Assembly (NCBI GenBank): GCA_964443785.1
Contig: CAYUER010000014.1
Span: 1-22,800, forward strand
Direction: 5' to 3'
DNA length: 22,800 bases
Source of the DNA: CALMZN01 sp964443785
Lineage (GTDB): Bacteria; Patescibacteriota; Patescibacteriia; UBA1558; GWA2-36-10
Within the stretch, counting starts at the first letter, position 1, and each line of letters begins with the position of its first letter. A model generated the notes under the pieces. It was not told where the DNA came from and searched no databases. It worked only from the letters and a program-made list of their open reading frames with translations. Below are positions 8,435 to 16,207 of this stretch, piece by piece. The position numbers were made by a program, and so were the translations under genes.

Positions 8435-8452
8435 TCATAAATGTGTTATGCT
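8424..8452 (+). promoter_or_regulatory. Promoter of the sigma4-HARE gene
   Basis: TTGACT (8424-8429), a 17-bp spacer and an extended -10 TGtTATGCT (8444-8452). The predicted start near 8459 gives a leader of about 45 nt with no clear Shine-Dalgarno sequence. Confidence 0.6.
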
Positions 8453-8503
8453 ATAGGCGACATGAAATAAAACTGTCAAATTTTTATTGTTTTATACAAA
8501 CAT

Positions 8504-9607
8504 ATGGAATCAATTTTAGACCAAGTTATCACAGCCAAACATTTGTCAAATCTGGCTAGCTTCAATCCCCATGAAACACTGGAGGGTATTTTAGCAGCTT
8601 TGACTGAGCGCGAGCGAGAGATTATCAAGCTACGCCACGGTTTGTCTGGCTATGAGAAAAAAACGCTTGAAGATATTGGTAAACAATATGCCATTACTCG
8701 CGAGCGCGTCCGTCAGATTGAAAATAGCTCTCTGAAAAAGATTATCAAAAATTTTGATGAAACTTATTTGCAAGAGATTGAAGATATTACCAATGGCATC
8801 TTGTCAGAACATGGCGGTTTGATGGCTGAGGTGAATTTGATCAAAGAGCTTTTGACTTCCTCTGGCTACAATGATGATAATCATTCAGCCGTAGTTTTCA
8901 TCTTGGGTCAATTGTTAAAACATCGTTTTCAGTTTATCCGTGAGAGCAAGGACTATTTTGATCACTGGAAAACTCCAGAGTCTTCTGTAGAGTTTTATGA
9001 GAAAGCTATCAATGAAGTACTCAATATCGTGGAAAACCACGGCAACACTTTGGCGATTGATGAATTGTTGAATAAAATTCAAGCTACCGAGTATTACCAG
9101 CAAAATGAAAATTTGACTGACAAAGTAGTTTTGAACTTTATCTATATTACCAAAAAATTAAAATCCAATCCTTACGAAGAGTGGGGCTTGTCTCACTGGT
9201 CTGATATTTCTCCCAAGAGAATGAACGACAAAATTTATCTAGTATTGAAAAAAGAAAATAGACCAATGCACTTCAACGAGATTGCCGAGACTATCAATAA
9301 AATGGAGTTTGATCATCGCCAAGCTTATCCAGCCACTATTCACAATGAATTGATTCTAGATGACAAGTATGTCTTGGTTGGTCGCGGTATCTACGCTCTC
9401 AAAGAGTGGGGCTACAAGCCAGGAGTTGTCTCTGATGTTATCGAAGAGATTCTCCGTCAGAGTGATAGACCACTGAGTAAAAAGGAGATCGTAGAAGAAG
9501 TATTGAAGCATCGTATGATCAAAGAAACAACAGTCACTCTCGCTTTGATGAATAAAAATAGATTTCAAAAAAACGAAAACGGAAAATATTCTTTAAAAAA
9601 TGCATAA
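8504..9607 (+). CDS. Sigma-70 region 4 protein fused to HARE-type winged helices
   Basis: This 367-residue protein is probably a transcription regulator that touches RNA polymerase. Residues about 25-85 are a clear sigma region 4: LTEREREIIKLRHGL, then the helix-turn-helix TLEDIGKQYAITRERVRQIE. No region 1.2, 2 or 3 is present, so it cannot melt a promoter like a complete sigma factor. Residues about 90-235 look like further helical or winged-helix material. From M240 there is a HARE-HTH-like domain (PMHFNEIAETINKM, ending GRGIYALKEWG near 305), followed by another winged-helix-like segment to the C-terminus. HARE-HTH is the fold of the Firmicutes RNA polymerase delta subunit. It has its own promoter and terminator. 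Alternatives are a repressor that uses region 4 simply as a DNA-binding domain, or a polymerase-associated accessory factor. Confidence 0.85.
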   Translation: MESILDQVITAKHLSNLASFNPHETLEGILAALTEREREIIKLRHGLSGYEKKTLEDIGKQYAITRERVRQIENSSLKKIIKNFDETYLQEIEDITNGILSEHGGLMAEVNLIKELLTSSGYNDDNHSAVVFILGQLLKHRFQFIRESKDYFDHWKTPESSVEFYEKAINEVLNIVENHGNTLAIDELLNKIQATEYYQQNENLTDKVVLNFIYITKKLKSNPYEEWGLSHWSDISPKRMNDKIYLVLKKENRPMHFNEIAETINKMEFDHRQAYPATIHNELILDDKYVLVGRGIYALKEWGYKPGVVSDVIEEILRQSDRPLSKKEIVEEVLKHRMIKETTVTLALMNKNRFQKNENGKYSLKNA

Positions 9608-9613
9608 ATTCAC

Positions 9614-9648
9614 AAAAAACAACTTCACCAGTATGTGGGTTGTTTTTT
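9614..9648 (+). terminator. Terminator of the sigma4-HARE gene
   Basis: AAAACAAC (9616-9623) pairs with GTTGTTTT (9639-9646), with an inner CAC/GTG pairing and a terminal T tract. Confidence 0.85.
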
Positions 9649-9662
9649 TGTTGATTTTTGAC

Positions 9663-9691
9663 TGGCAAATATCACTAAAAAATTGTATAAT
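9663..9691 (+). promoter_or_regulatory. Promoter of the VirD4-like / AMP phosphorylase operon
   Basis: A perfect -10 TATAAT lies at 9686-9691. TGGCAA at 9663-9668 (17-bp spacer) is a poor -35; a better TTGACT (9658-9663) is 22 bp away. The predicted start near 9698 leaves about 12 nt before the ATG at 9710. Confidence 0.5.
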
Positions 9692-9709
9692 ATACTCACA
9701 GTAATAGCT

Positions 9710-11206
9710 ATGGACTTTACGAATTTTTTAGTCAATTGGGAAGAGCTCGCTTTGGTTGGTACTTTGCCAGCTGATCAGATGCTACAGTATGTCATTACTC
9801 ATGGCATGGGTTTTGCTTACTTGTTTTTGATTATTTTGATGGCCTATGATCTCTGGCTCAATGCCCAGCAAAACAAGTGGATAGCCAAAAAAAAGTTTAT
9901 TTTTTTGGCTGTGGACATACCGCGTGATTCTGAGCAGACACCCAAAGCAGTAGAACAGCTTTTTGCCACTCTTTCTGGAGCTCAGGGCACTGTCAGTCGC
10001 AAAGAAAAATATGAGGGACAATTTCAATTAGCCTTTTCCTTTGAAATCATTAGCATTGATGGTTATGTTCAATTTTTGATCAGGACGCCTGATTATTGGC
10101 GTGACTTGGTCGAAAGCGCTATTTATGCCCAATACCCTGATGCTGAAATTACGGAGGTAAGTGACTATACTACTGATTTACCAGTCAGCTTTCCCAATGA
10201 TGACTATAATATGTGGGGCACCGAAGTGGTATTGGTTGCTCCTGATTATCTGCCGATTAGGACTTATACTGAGTTTGAAGACAAGGTAAGTGGTGAATTC
10301 AAAGACCCTATGGCCTCTGTGATCGAGACCATGAGCAAGATTCGCAGTGGTGAGCAGGTTTGGCTACAGTTTATCATCAGACCAGCTGCTGGCAATGATT
10401 GGGCCAAAAAAGCCAATGCTGCAGCCCAAAAGCTTGCTGGTAAAAAGGGACCAGCCCCCAAAAAGCCTTGGTATGAAAATATATTTTCCTCTATTGCTAG
10501 CTTATTTATTCTGACCAATGGTGAGTCGATGTTTTATTGGACTGGAGCTGAAGCCAATGCTAGCAAGAAAGACAAAAAAGATGATTTGCCTAGCCATATG
10601 TTGCATTTGACTCCAGGCGAAAGGGGTAAATTAGAGGCTATTGAGCGTAAGGCTTCCAAAATCATTTTTGACTGCAAAATTCGCTTGATTTACCTCTCAC
10701 CTCATGATCAGTACAATCCTGGTAGAGTAGTGGCTCCGGTCTTTGGCTCTTTGAAGCAATTTAGCACCATGGATTTGAATGCTTTTAAGCCAGATAGCAA
10801 GACCAAGACCAAAGTAGAGTGGTTTTTTGCCAAAGAAAGAGTCAATTATCGTCGCGAAAAATTGATCAGGGCTTACAAATCGCGTAGTGGTATCTCTGGT
10901 CACGCTTACTTTGCCCTCAATATCGAGGAGCTAGCCAGCTTGTGGCATTTCCCAAGCATGCTGATCAGTACGCCGATGTTGCAAAAAACGGAAAGCAAAA
11001 AAAGCGAGCCGCCATTTTCTTTACCTATTTTTACAGAGACAAAGAGCTCAAACAATGTTGCCGACGACCTACGCAAACAATTGCGTAGTGCCAAGATGTC
11101 TGATCCAAAGCTTGACAATAAATATTTTGAACAAAAATTTGCCAAAAATCCCACAGATGCTGATGACAAAAAAGCAGTGCCACCAGCCAATTTACCCGTG
11201 AAATAA
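9710..11206 (+). CDS. Membrane protein paired with a VirD4-like ATPase
   Basis: I cannot name this 498-residue protein. It has one N-terminal transmembrane helix (about 28-47) and a large soluble part with two similar alpha/beta stretches: FLAVDIPRD through a QLAFSFEI block, and the later KIIFDCKIRLIYLSPHDQY block. Near the end comes NIEELASLWHFPS and a KKSEPPFSLP segment, then a charged, probably disordered tail. It precedes the ATPase by a TAA-T-ATG junction. From memory of CPR genomes, the HFP...EPP stretch resembles the region just before the ATPase domain in single-chain homologues, so the two genes may be the split halves of a membrane-bound DNA-translocase-like protein; this is inference. 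An in-frame TTG at 9683 lies in the -10 box, so ATG 9710 is preferred. Confidence 0.8.
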   Translation: MDFTNFLVNWEELALVGTLPADQMLQYVITHGMGFAYLFLIILMAYDLWLNAQQNKWIAKKKFIFLAVDIPRDSEQTPKAVEQLFATLSGAQGTVSRKEKYEGQFQLAFSFEIISIDGYVQFLIRTPDYWRDLVESAIYAQYPDAEITEVSDYTTDLPVSFPNDDYNMWGTEVVLVAPDYLPIRTYTEFEDKVSGEFKDPMASVIETMSKIRSGEQVWLQFIIRPAAGNDWAKKANAAAQKLAGKKGPAPKKPWYENIFSSIASLFILTNGESMFYWTGAEANASKKDKKDDLPSHMLHLTPGERGKLEAIERKASKIIFDCKIRLIYLSPHDQYNPGRVVAPVFGSLKQFSTMDLNAFKPDSKTKTKVEWFFAKERVNYRREKLIRAYKSRSGISGHAYFALNIEELASLWHFPSMLISTPMLQKTESKKSEPPFSLPIFTETKSSNNVADDLRKQLRSAKMSDPKLDNKYFEQKFAKNPTDADDKKAVPPANLPVK

Positions 11207-11207
11207 T

Positions 11208-12947
11208 ATGCCAGAAATAAACGAAATTACAACTTTTGCCGAAACAGACTACCGCAATCAAAGCGTGCGTTTTGGTATCAAGACTGATGACAGGCGTAGG
11301 CATATGTATGTCATTGGTAAGACTGGTATGGGCAAGTCTACCTTGATGGAAAACATGATCATCCAGGACATCCAAGCTGGTCGTGGTGTTTGCGTAGTGG
11401 ATCCACACGGTGAGTTGGTTGAGAAGGTGATCAATTTCATCCCTTCGCATCGAGTCAATGATGTAGTGTATTTCAATCCTGCTGATTTGGATTTTCCGAT
11501 TGCTTTCAATGTTTTGGAAAAAGTCGGAGTAGAGCAGAGGCATTTGGTAGTTTCTGGCTTGATTGGTGTATTCAAAAAAATCTGGGCTGATTCTTGGGGT
11601 CCACGCTTGGAATATGTTTTACATCACGCTATTTCGGCCTTGCTAGAATACCCCGGCTCAACCTTGCTTGGTATTATGCGCATGTTGACTGACAAGGCTT
11701 TTCGCAATCGCGTTGTAGAAAAAATCAGCGATCCAGTAGTGCGTTCATTTTGGATTGATGAATATTCCAAATATCCTGACCGTTTCCAAGCTGAAGCTAT
11801 CGCTCCCATCCAAAACAAAGTCGGTCGTTTCTTGTCATCTTCTTTGATTAGAAATATGGTTGGCCAAGTGCAGTCATCTTTTTCCATGCGCGAAGTCATG
11901 GATAATAAAAAAATCTTACTTTTGAATCTGGCTAAAGGCCGAGTAGGTGAGGATAATTCGGCTTTGCTAGGCGCTATGTTGATCACCAAGATCCAGCTAG
12001 CAGCCATGAGTAGGATTGATATACCAGAAGACGAAAGAAATGATTTTTATCTCTATGTTGATGAGTTTCAAAATTTTGCTACCGAATCTTTTTCCAATAT
12101 TTTATCAGAGGCTCGTAAATATCGCTTGAACCTAATCATTGCCCATCAATATATTGAGCAAATAGAAGAGGATATAGCGGCAGCGGTTTTTGGTAATGTC
12201 GGGACTATTGTCTCATTCCGTGTTGGTGCGACTGATGCTGAGTTTTTGGAAAAAGAATTTTTCCCCGTCTTTACTCAAGAAAATTTAGTCAACTTACCAA
12301 AGTTTCAAGTTTACTTAAAATTAATGATTGATGGTGTCGCTTCAGAAGCTTTTTCGGCTCGGACTTTGCCCCCAGTGAAGCTTGATAGTACTGTGCCCTA
12401 TGATGTCAAAGAAAAAGTCATCAAAGTCACTAGAGAGCGCTACACCAAGCCTAGAATTTTGGTAGAAGAAAAGATTACTCGCTGGAGTGAAAATCGTGAT
12501 GGCGATGATAAATTTACCAAAAAAGATAATTCTAGCTCTACTCCTTCTACTAATTCTAGTAGTAAAAGTAAGGATAAAAAAGCTAAAAAAGCACCGAAGA
12601 CTGGCAAAAAATATAGCTGCACTTATTGTGGTAAAGAAACCGAGCTCAATTTTGAGCCAGATTTGTCTAAGGCTATTTATTGTGAAGATTGTCTGAAAAA
12701 ATCTCGAGCTGGTCAGATACCTCCGCCATCCAGCATCAAGGTAGTCAAAGAACAAAAAGTAGAAAGACCGCCAGAGCCCCTACCGCTGGCCACCGATGAA
12801 GAAGGCTTTGTCTCTTTGGCTGATGCCATGAAAATGGACAAAGATCAGCTTTACCAAAAATTAAATTTAAATAGCAATAAACAAACAACACAAACTCCTC
12901 CTAGTCAATCAAAGACTATTCAACCAGGAGAAATAATAAAATTTTAA
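11208..12947 (+). CDS. VirD4/TraD/HerA-like ATPase with a C-terminal zinc ribbon
   Basis: A cytoplasmic P-loop ATPase of the FtsK/HerA/VirD4 superfamily, whose members move DNA or couple substrates to secretion machines. The 579 residues contain FGIKTDDRRRHMYVIGK leading into Walker A GKTGMGKS (37-44), CVVDPHGEL, and Walker B LYVDEFQNF (Asp285, Glu286), followed by EARKYRLNLIIAHQY, a conserved block in this group. After about residue 430 comes a low-complexity Ser/Lys linker, then a zinc-ribbon-like CTYCGKE ... IYCEDCLKK (two CxxC pairs), a Pro-rich stretch and a short conserved-looking tail. It has no transmembrane helix, consistent with the preceding gene supplying the anchor. No relaxase or other type IV secretion gene is visible here, so conjugation is not supported; DNA uptake, export or a genome-maintenance role are open. 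Confidence 0.88.
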   Translation: MPEINEITTFAETDYRNQSVRFGIKTDDRRRHMYVIGKTGMGKSTLMENMIIQDIQAGRGVCVVDPHGELVEKVINFIPSHRVNDVVYFNPADLDFPIAFNVLEKVGVEQRHLVVSGLIGVFKKIWADSWGPRLEYVLHHAISALLEYPGSTLLGIMRMLTDKAFRNRVVEKISDPVVRSFWIDEYSKYPDRFQAEAIAPIQNKVGRFLSSSLIRNMVGQVQSSFSMREVMDNKKILLLNLAKGRVGEDNSALLGAMLITKIQLAAMSRIDIPEDERNDFYLYVDEFQNFATESFSNILSEARKYRLNLIIAHQYIEQIEEDIAAAVFGNVGTIVSFRVGATDAEFLEKEFFPVFTQENLVNLPKFQVYLKLMIDGVASEAFSARTLPPVKLDSTVPYDVKEKVIKVTRERYTKPRILVEEKITRWSENRDGDDKFTKKDNSSSTPSTNSSSKSKDKKAKKAPKTGKKYSCTYCGKETELNFEPDLSKAIYCEDCLKKSRAGQIPPPSSIKVVKEQKVERPPEPLPLATDEEGFVSLADAMKMDKDQLYQKLNLNSNKQTTQTPPSQSKTIQPGEIIKF

Positions 12948-12948
12948 T

Positions 12949-14442
12949 ATGGCCTACTATCTAAAAACAAAAAAAATAGACATCGAAACTGGACAATCAA
13001 ATATTGCTCTATTAAACAATGTGGAAGCTTTACATTATGGCATTCATGCTGGTGATAAAATAAAAATCACTTGGCAACAAAAAGAAATAATTGCCGAAGC
13101 CAATACCTCCGAAAAGAGAGTGGGCTCTGGCTATGTCGGTCTATATAGAGATATTTGGGAAAAAAATGAAATCCCCAGCGGTACCATAGTCAGTGTCGAG
13201 GTGCTAGAAAGGGCCAAATCTGTCCAAGCAATCAAAAAAAGACTACTAGGTAAACACCTTAGCTACCAAGATTTTTTTCAAATTTTTCAAGATATTTCCA
13301 ATGGTGTTTTGACTAGGACAGAGACTACTTATTTTGTAGCTTCTAGCTTTATGCATAGCTATACCAATGACGAGCTATACTACATGGTCAAGGCTATGGC
13401 CGAGACTGGTCAAATTTTGAAATTTCCTGGCTTAGTAGCTGATAAGCATTCGGTCGGTGGCTTGGCTGGCAATAGGACTACTATGGTGGCTATTCCTATT
13501 TTAGCTTCTTTGGGTCTGACTATACCCAAGACTTCTTCACGAGCTATCACTTCACCAGCCGGTACAGCCGATACTATGGAAATGTTGGCACCAGTAGCCT
13601 TTGAAGCTGAGGAGATCAAAAAAATTGTCAAAAAAACCGGCGCTTGCTTGGTCTGGGGTGGTGGCCTGAATCTTGCTCCCGCTGATGATAAGATTTTGAG
13701 TGTCAGCTATCCCTTGTCTTTGGAACCTTATGACAAGATGCTAGTCAGTATTATGGCTAAAAAAGTAGCCATGGGCGTCACTCATTTGATCATCGACATG
13801 CCCCTAGGTCCTACTACCAAAATACCAAATTTACGTACAGCTAAAAAAATAGAGAAAAAATTTAAATACTTAGCACATCGTTTTGGTATCAAAATCAAAG
13901 TGGTCATGATCAAGACCGAAGATCCAGTTGGTCGTGGTGTAGGGCCAGCACTCGAGGCAAGAGATGTGCTGCGTGTTTTGCAGCAAAGGGATAATTATCC
14001 TACAGATTTAGCCAACAAGGCTATTCACCTAGCTGGTGAGCTTTTGGAGTTGACGGGCAAGGCGCGCAAAGGACACGGCGCCAAGATGGCCTGGGCCGCT
14101 CTAGAGTCTGGTGCTGCTTGGCATAAGATGCAGGAAATCATCAAAGCCCAAGGTGGTAATCCCAATGTTCAGCCTGATGATATTACTATTGGTGCTTGCA
14201 AAAAATATATTGTAGCTGAAAAATCCGGCCACATCAGATTTACTGACAATAAACAAATCAACATCATTGCCCGTATTTTGGGCGCGCCTTCTGACAAATT
14301 AGCCGGTGTTTATCTAAACAAAGAATATGGCGATCCAGTCAAAAAAGGTGAAAGATTGTTTACCATCTATGCTCGCAATCGACAAAGAATCAGTCTAGCC
14401 ATGAAAGCTATTGAAAAAAATTCTATTTTTAAGATCAAATAA
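12949..14442 (+). CDS. deoA: AMP phosphorylase (archaeal-type DeoA)
   Basis: Converts AMP (and other NMPs) plus phosphate into the free base and ribose-1,5-bisphosphate, the first step of the AMP pathway that can feed type II/III or III RuBisCO in archaea and CPR bacteria. The 497 residues match the archaeal form rather than the ~440-residue bacterial thymidine phosphorylase: an extra N-terminal domain of about 85 residues precedes the catalytic core. The core shows DKHSVGGLAGNRTTM, TSSRAITSPAGTADTMEM, WGGGLNLAPADD, and the glycine-rich KTEDPVGRGVGPALEARD. A bacterial pyrimidine phosphorylase is less likely because of the N-terminal domain. It joins the ATPase gene by TAA-T-ATG; AGGAG at 12926-12930 is 18 nt away, too far for initiation. 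RuBisCO and the R15P isomerase are not in this window. Confidence 0.92.
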   Translation: MAYYLKTKKIDIETGQSNIALLNNVEALHYGIHAGDKIKITWQQKEIIAEANTSEKRVGSGYVGLYRDIWEKNEIPSGTIVSVEVLERAKSVQAIKKRLLGKHLSYQDFFQIFQDISNGVLTRTETTYFVASSFMHSYTNDELYYMVKAMAETGQILKFPGLVADKHSVGGLAGNRTTMVAIPILASLGLTIPKTSSRAITSPAGTADTMEMLAPVAFEAEEIKKIVKKTGACLVWGGGLNLAPADDKILSVSYPLSLEPYDKMLVSIMAKKVAMGVTHLIIDMPLGPTTKIPNLRTAKKIEKKFKYLAHRFGIKIKVVMIKTEDPVGRGVGPALEARDVLRVLQQRDNYPTDLANKAIHLAGELLELTGKARKGHGAKMAWAALESGAAWHKMQEIIKAQGGNPNVQPDDITIGACKKYIVAEKSGHIRFTDNKQINIIARILGAPSDKLAGVYLNKEYGDPVKKGERLFTIYARNRQRISLAMKAIEKNSIFKIK

Positions 14443-14443
14443 T

Positions 14444-14839
14444 ATGCCAAAAATCATTATTGCTTCTGGTCCAGTAATTGTAGAAGATAATAAAGTGCTA
14501 CTGAATCAACATGGTGATGACAATTTTTGGAAATTTTGTGGCGGCAAAGTAGAGGATTATGAAAAAAATTTATTTGCAGCTGCTGAACGTGAGGCTCAAG
14601 AAGAGATGGGTATTAAATTAGAAGTTTTAAATTTAGAGCCATTCATCACTTGGACTTACAAATTATCAAATAACGAAATGATCGATGTTTTATTGGTGCA
14701 CTATCTAGCTAAAAGAATAGGTGAAATCAAACCCGGTGCTGACATCAGGGAATGGCAATGGTTTGACATCAATCATCTGCCAGATAATTTGGCGCCAAAC
14801 ATTTTGCCGACTTTAAAACATTTTAATTTCCTCAAATAA
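14444..14839 (+). CDS. NUDIX hydrolase
   Basis: A pyrophosphohydrolase of the NUDIX family acting on a nucleoside diphosphate linked to another group; the substrate cannot be told. The 131 residues hold a NUDIX box beginning GGKVEDYEK and ending EREAQEEMGI, so the metal-binding REx2EE core is intact. The spacing between the first Glu and the REx2EE core is one residue longer than the textbook Gx5Ex7REUxEExGU. The start follows AMP phosphorylase by TAA-T-ATG; an upstream in-frame ATG at 14411 would overlap that gene and is not needed. A role in cleaning or recycling nucleotides beside AMP phosphorylase is inferred from the neighbourhood only. The coding region ends three bases before a scaffold gap. 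Confidence 0.92.
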   Translation: MPKIIIASGPVIVEDNKVLLNQHGDDNFWKFCGGKVEDYEKNLFAAAEREAQEEMGIKLEVLNLEPFITWTYKLSNNEMIDVLLVHYLAKRIGEIKPGADIREWQWFDINHLPDNLAPNILPTLKHFNFLK

Positions 14840-14842
14840 AAA

Positions 14843-14942
14843 NNNNNNNNNNNNNNNNNNNNNNNNNNNNNNNNNNNNNNNNNNNNNNNNNNNNNNNNNN
14901 NNNNNNNNNNNNNNNNNNNNNNNNNNNNNNNNNNNNNNNNNN
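14843..14942. other. Scaffold gap of 100 N
   Basis: Exactly 100 Ns, a usual placeholder for unknown length. The interrupted minus-strand gene at 14943-14959 must continue into it, so the true gap may be much longer than 100 bases. Confidence 0.97.
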
Positions 14943-14959
14943 TTGTTGTCGTTACTCAT
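14943..14959 (-). CDS. 5' end of an unidentified gene cut by the gap
   Basis: On the minus strand an ATG (14959-14957) is followed by codons for Met-Ser-Asn-Asp-Asn before the sequence runs into the gap. It is preceded by a perfect Shine-Dalgarno and a promoter, so it is very likely a real gene convergent with the NUDIX gene. Five residues are too few to identify it. Confidence 0.6.
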
Positions 14960-14963
14960 GTCG

Positions 14964-14972
14964 CACCTCCTT
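14964..14972 (-). promoter_or_regulatory. Perfect Shine-Dalgarno of the minus-strand gene
   Basis: AAGGAGGTG on the minus strand, ending four bases before the ATG; it is complementary to the canonical 16S 3' end. It is the best ribosome binding site in the window. Confidence 0.75.
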
Positions 14973-15040
14973 AAAAAGTTGCTTTCAGGTGGGGTTTGGC
15001 CATGACCTAGGGACAGAGGCAAGAACAGTAAATTACATAT

Positions 15041-15069
15041 AAAATACTCCTTTTACCGCAAAAGGTCAA
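15041..15069 (-). promoter_or_regulatory. Promoter of the minus-strand gene
   Basis: On the minus strand TTGACC (15069-15064), a 17-bp spacer and TATTTT (15046-15041). The predicted start near 15034 gives a 5' UTR of about 75 nt, long for this genome. Confidence 0.55.
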
Positions 15070-15081
15070 TCAGGTATTTTA

Positions 15082-15115
15082 TTGACATTTTAATAAAAAA
15101 ATATTACCTTATACT
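15082..15115 (+). promoter_or_regulatory. mnmA promoter region, apparently giving a leaderless mRNA
   Basis: A consensus TTGACA lies at 15082-15087 and a good -10 TATACT at 15110-15115, but the 22-bp spacing is too long. TTTTAA (15088-15093) would be a weak -35 at 16 bp. The ATG at 15122 is seven bases past the -10, where transcription should start. Confidence 0.5.
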
Positions 15116-15121
15116 ATCAAT

Positions 15122-16165
15122 ATGGCCAAAAAAGAAAAAATACTAGTAGCCTTATCAGGTGGTGTGGACAGCGCTGTGGCTTTATATTTATTGAAAAAAC
15201 AGGGCTATTATGTAGAGGCGGCCTTTATGAAAAATTTTTCTGAAAAAGTTAACCTCAAGGGTGAGTGTCCATGGAAAGAGGATAGAATCATGGCTTACCG
15301 TATTGCTGCCCAGCTTCATGTGCCCATCCATACTTTCGACTTTGAAAAAGAGTACCATGACAAAGTGGTTAGCTATATTTTTGAAACTTATCAAAATGGC
15401 CAAACACCCAATCCTGACATTTTGTGCAACAATGAAATTAAATTCAAACTATTTTTAGCCAAGGCCCAGAAGTTGGGTTTTAGCAAAATAGCTACTGGAC
15501 ACTACGCTCGTCTCAAAAAGTCCGGTGATTTTTATCAGCTCCTCAAAGCTTTGGATAAAAATAAAGATCAATCTTACTTTTTATCTGGTTTGAATCAAAA
15601 GCAGCTGGCTAGCGCTATTTTTCCCATTGGCCACTTAGCCAAAACAAAAGTTCGCGCTATTGCCAAGCAAGCCAAGCTAGCCAATGCTGATCGACCAGAT
15701 AGTCAGGGCATTTGTTTTATTGGTAAAATAAACCTCAAAACATTTTTAGCGCAAAAAATTAAAACAAAAAAAGGCGATATTTTGGATACCAAAGGGTACA
15801 AGCTCGGTCAGCATGATGGAGTTTGGTATTATACTATTGGCCAAAGAAAAGGCTTGAATCTAGCCAATGGCCCTTGGTTTATCCAGCAAAAAGATTTACA
15901 AAAAAATATACTCATAGTAGCTAAAGAAGGAGATAGTGCTTTATACAGTAAAAAAATACACATCACTAAGCTACACTGGCTAGGAGCAAAATATACACTA
16001 CCTATCAAAGCCAAAGCTAAGATTCGCTATCGTCAAGAAGATCAGGATGTTGTCATAGATGACGGTGTGATCAATTTTGCGCAAGCACAAAAAGGTGTGG
16101 CCAGCGGTCAAATAGTGGCTATTTATAAAAACCAGGCTCTGATTGCTAGTGCTACTATTATCTAA
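15122..16165 (+). CDS. mnmA: tRNA-specific 2-thiouridylase MnmA
   Basis: Thiolates U34 of Lys, Glu and Gln tRNAs, using ATP to adenylate the base and a persulfide sulfur relay. The 347 residues show the PP-loop SGGVDSA (12-18), the catalytic cysteines C102 (in PDILCNNEIKF) and C198 (in QGICFIG), matching the E. coli pair at about 102 and 199, and the TGHYAR and DKDQSYFL motifs. The C-terminal beta-barrel region starts near YYTIGQRKGL. Length is slightly short but complete. The start is set by the family N-terminus. No Shine-Dalgarno sequence exists; the -10 is so near that the mRNA looks leaderless. The next unit downstream is a non-coding RNA with its own promoter. Confidence 0.96.
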   Translation: MAKKEKILVALSGGVDSAVALYLLKKQGYYVEAAFMKNFSEKVNLKGECPWKEDRIMAYRIAAQLHVPIHTFDFEKEYHDKVVSYIFETYQNGQTPNPDILCNNEIKFKLFLAKAQKLGFSKIATGHYARLKKSGDFYQLLKALDKNKDQSYFLSGLNQKQLASAIFPIGHLAKTKVRAIAKQAKLANADRPDSQGICFIGKINLKTFLAQKIKTKKGDILDTKGYKLGQHDGVWYYTIGQRKGLNLANGPWFIQQKDLQKNILIVAKEGDSALYSKKIHITKLHWLGAKYTLPIKAKAKIRYRQEDQDVVIDDGVINFAQAQKGVASGQIVAIYKNQALIASATII

Positions 16166-16173
16166 AAAAAGTA

Positions 16174-16202
16174 TTGACAAATTTTAACAGTGGGTATAAA
16201 GT
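16174..16202 (+). promoter_or_regulatory. Promoter of structured RNA 1
   Basis: Consensus TTGACA (16174-16179), nine bases after the mnmA stop. The -10 is either TATAAA (16195-16200, 15-bp spacer) or TAAAGT (16197-16202, 17-bp spacer). Confidence 0.6.
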
Positions 16203-16207
16203 ATTTA

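Noticed and set aside
9683..9709. TTG start for the membrane protein
   Set aside because: It overlaps the -10 hexamer; the ATG at 9710 follows the predicted start site.
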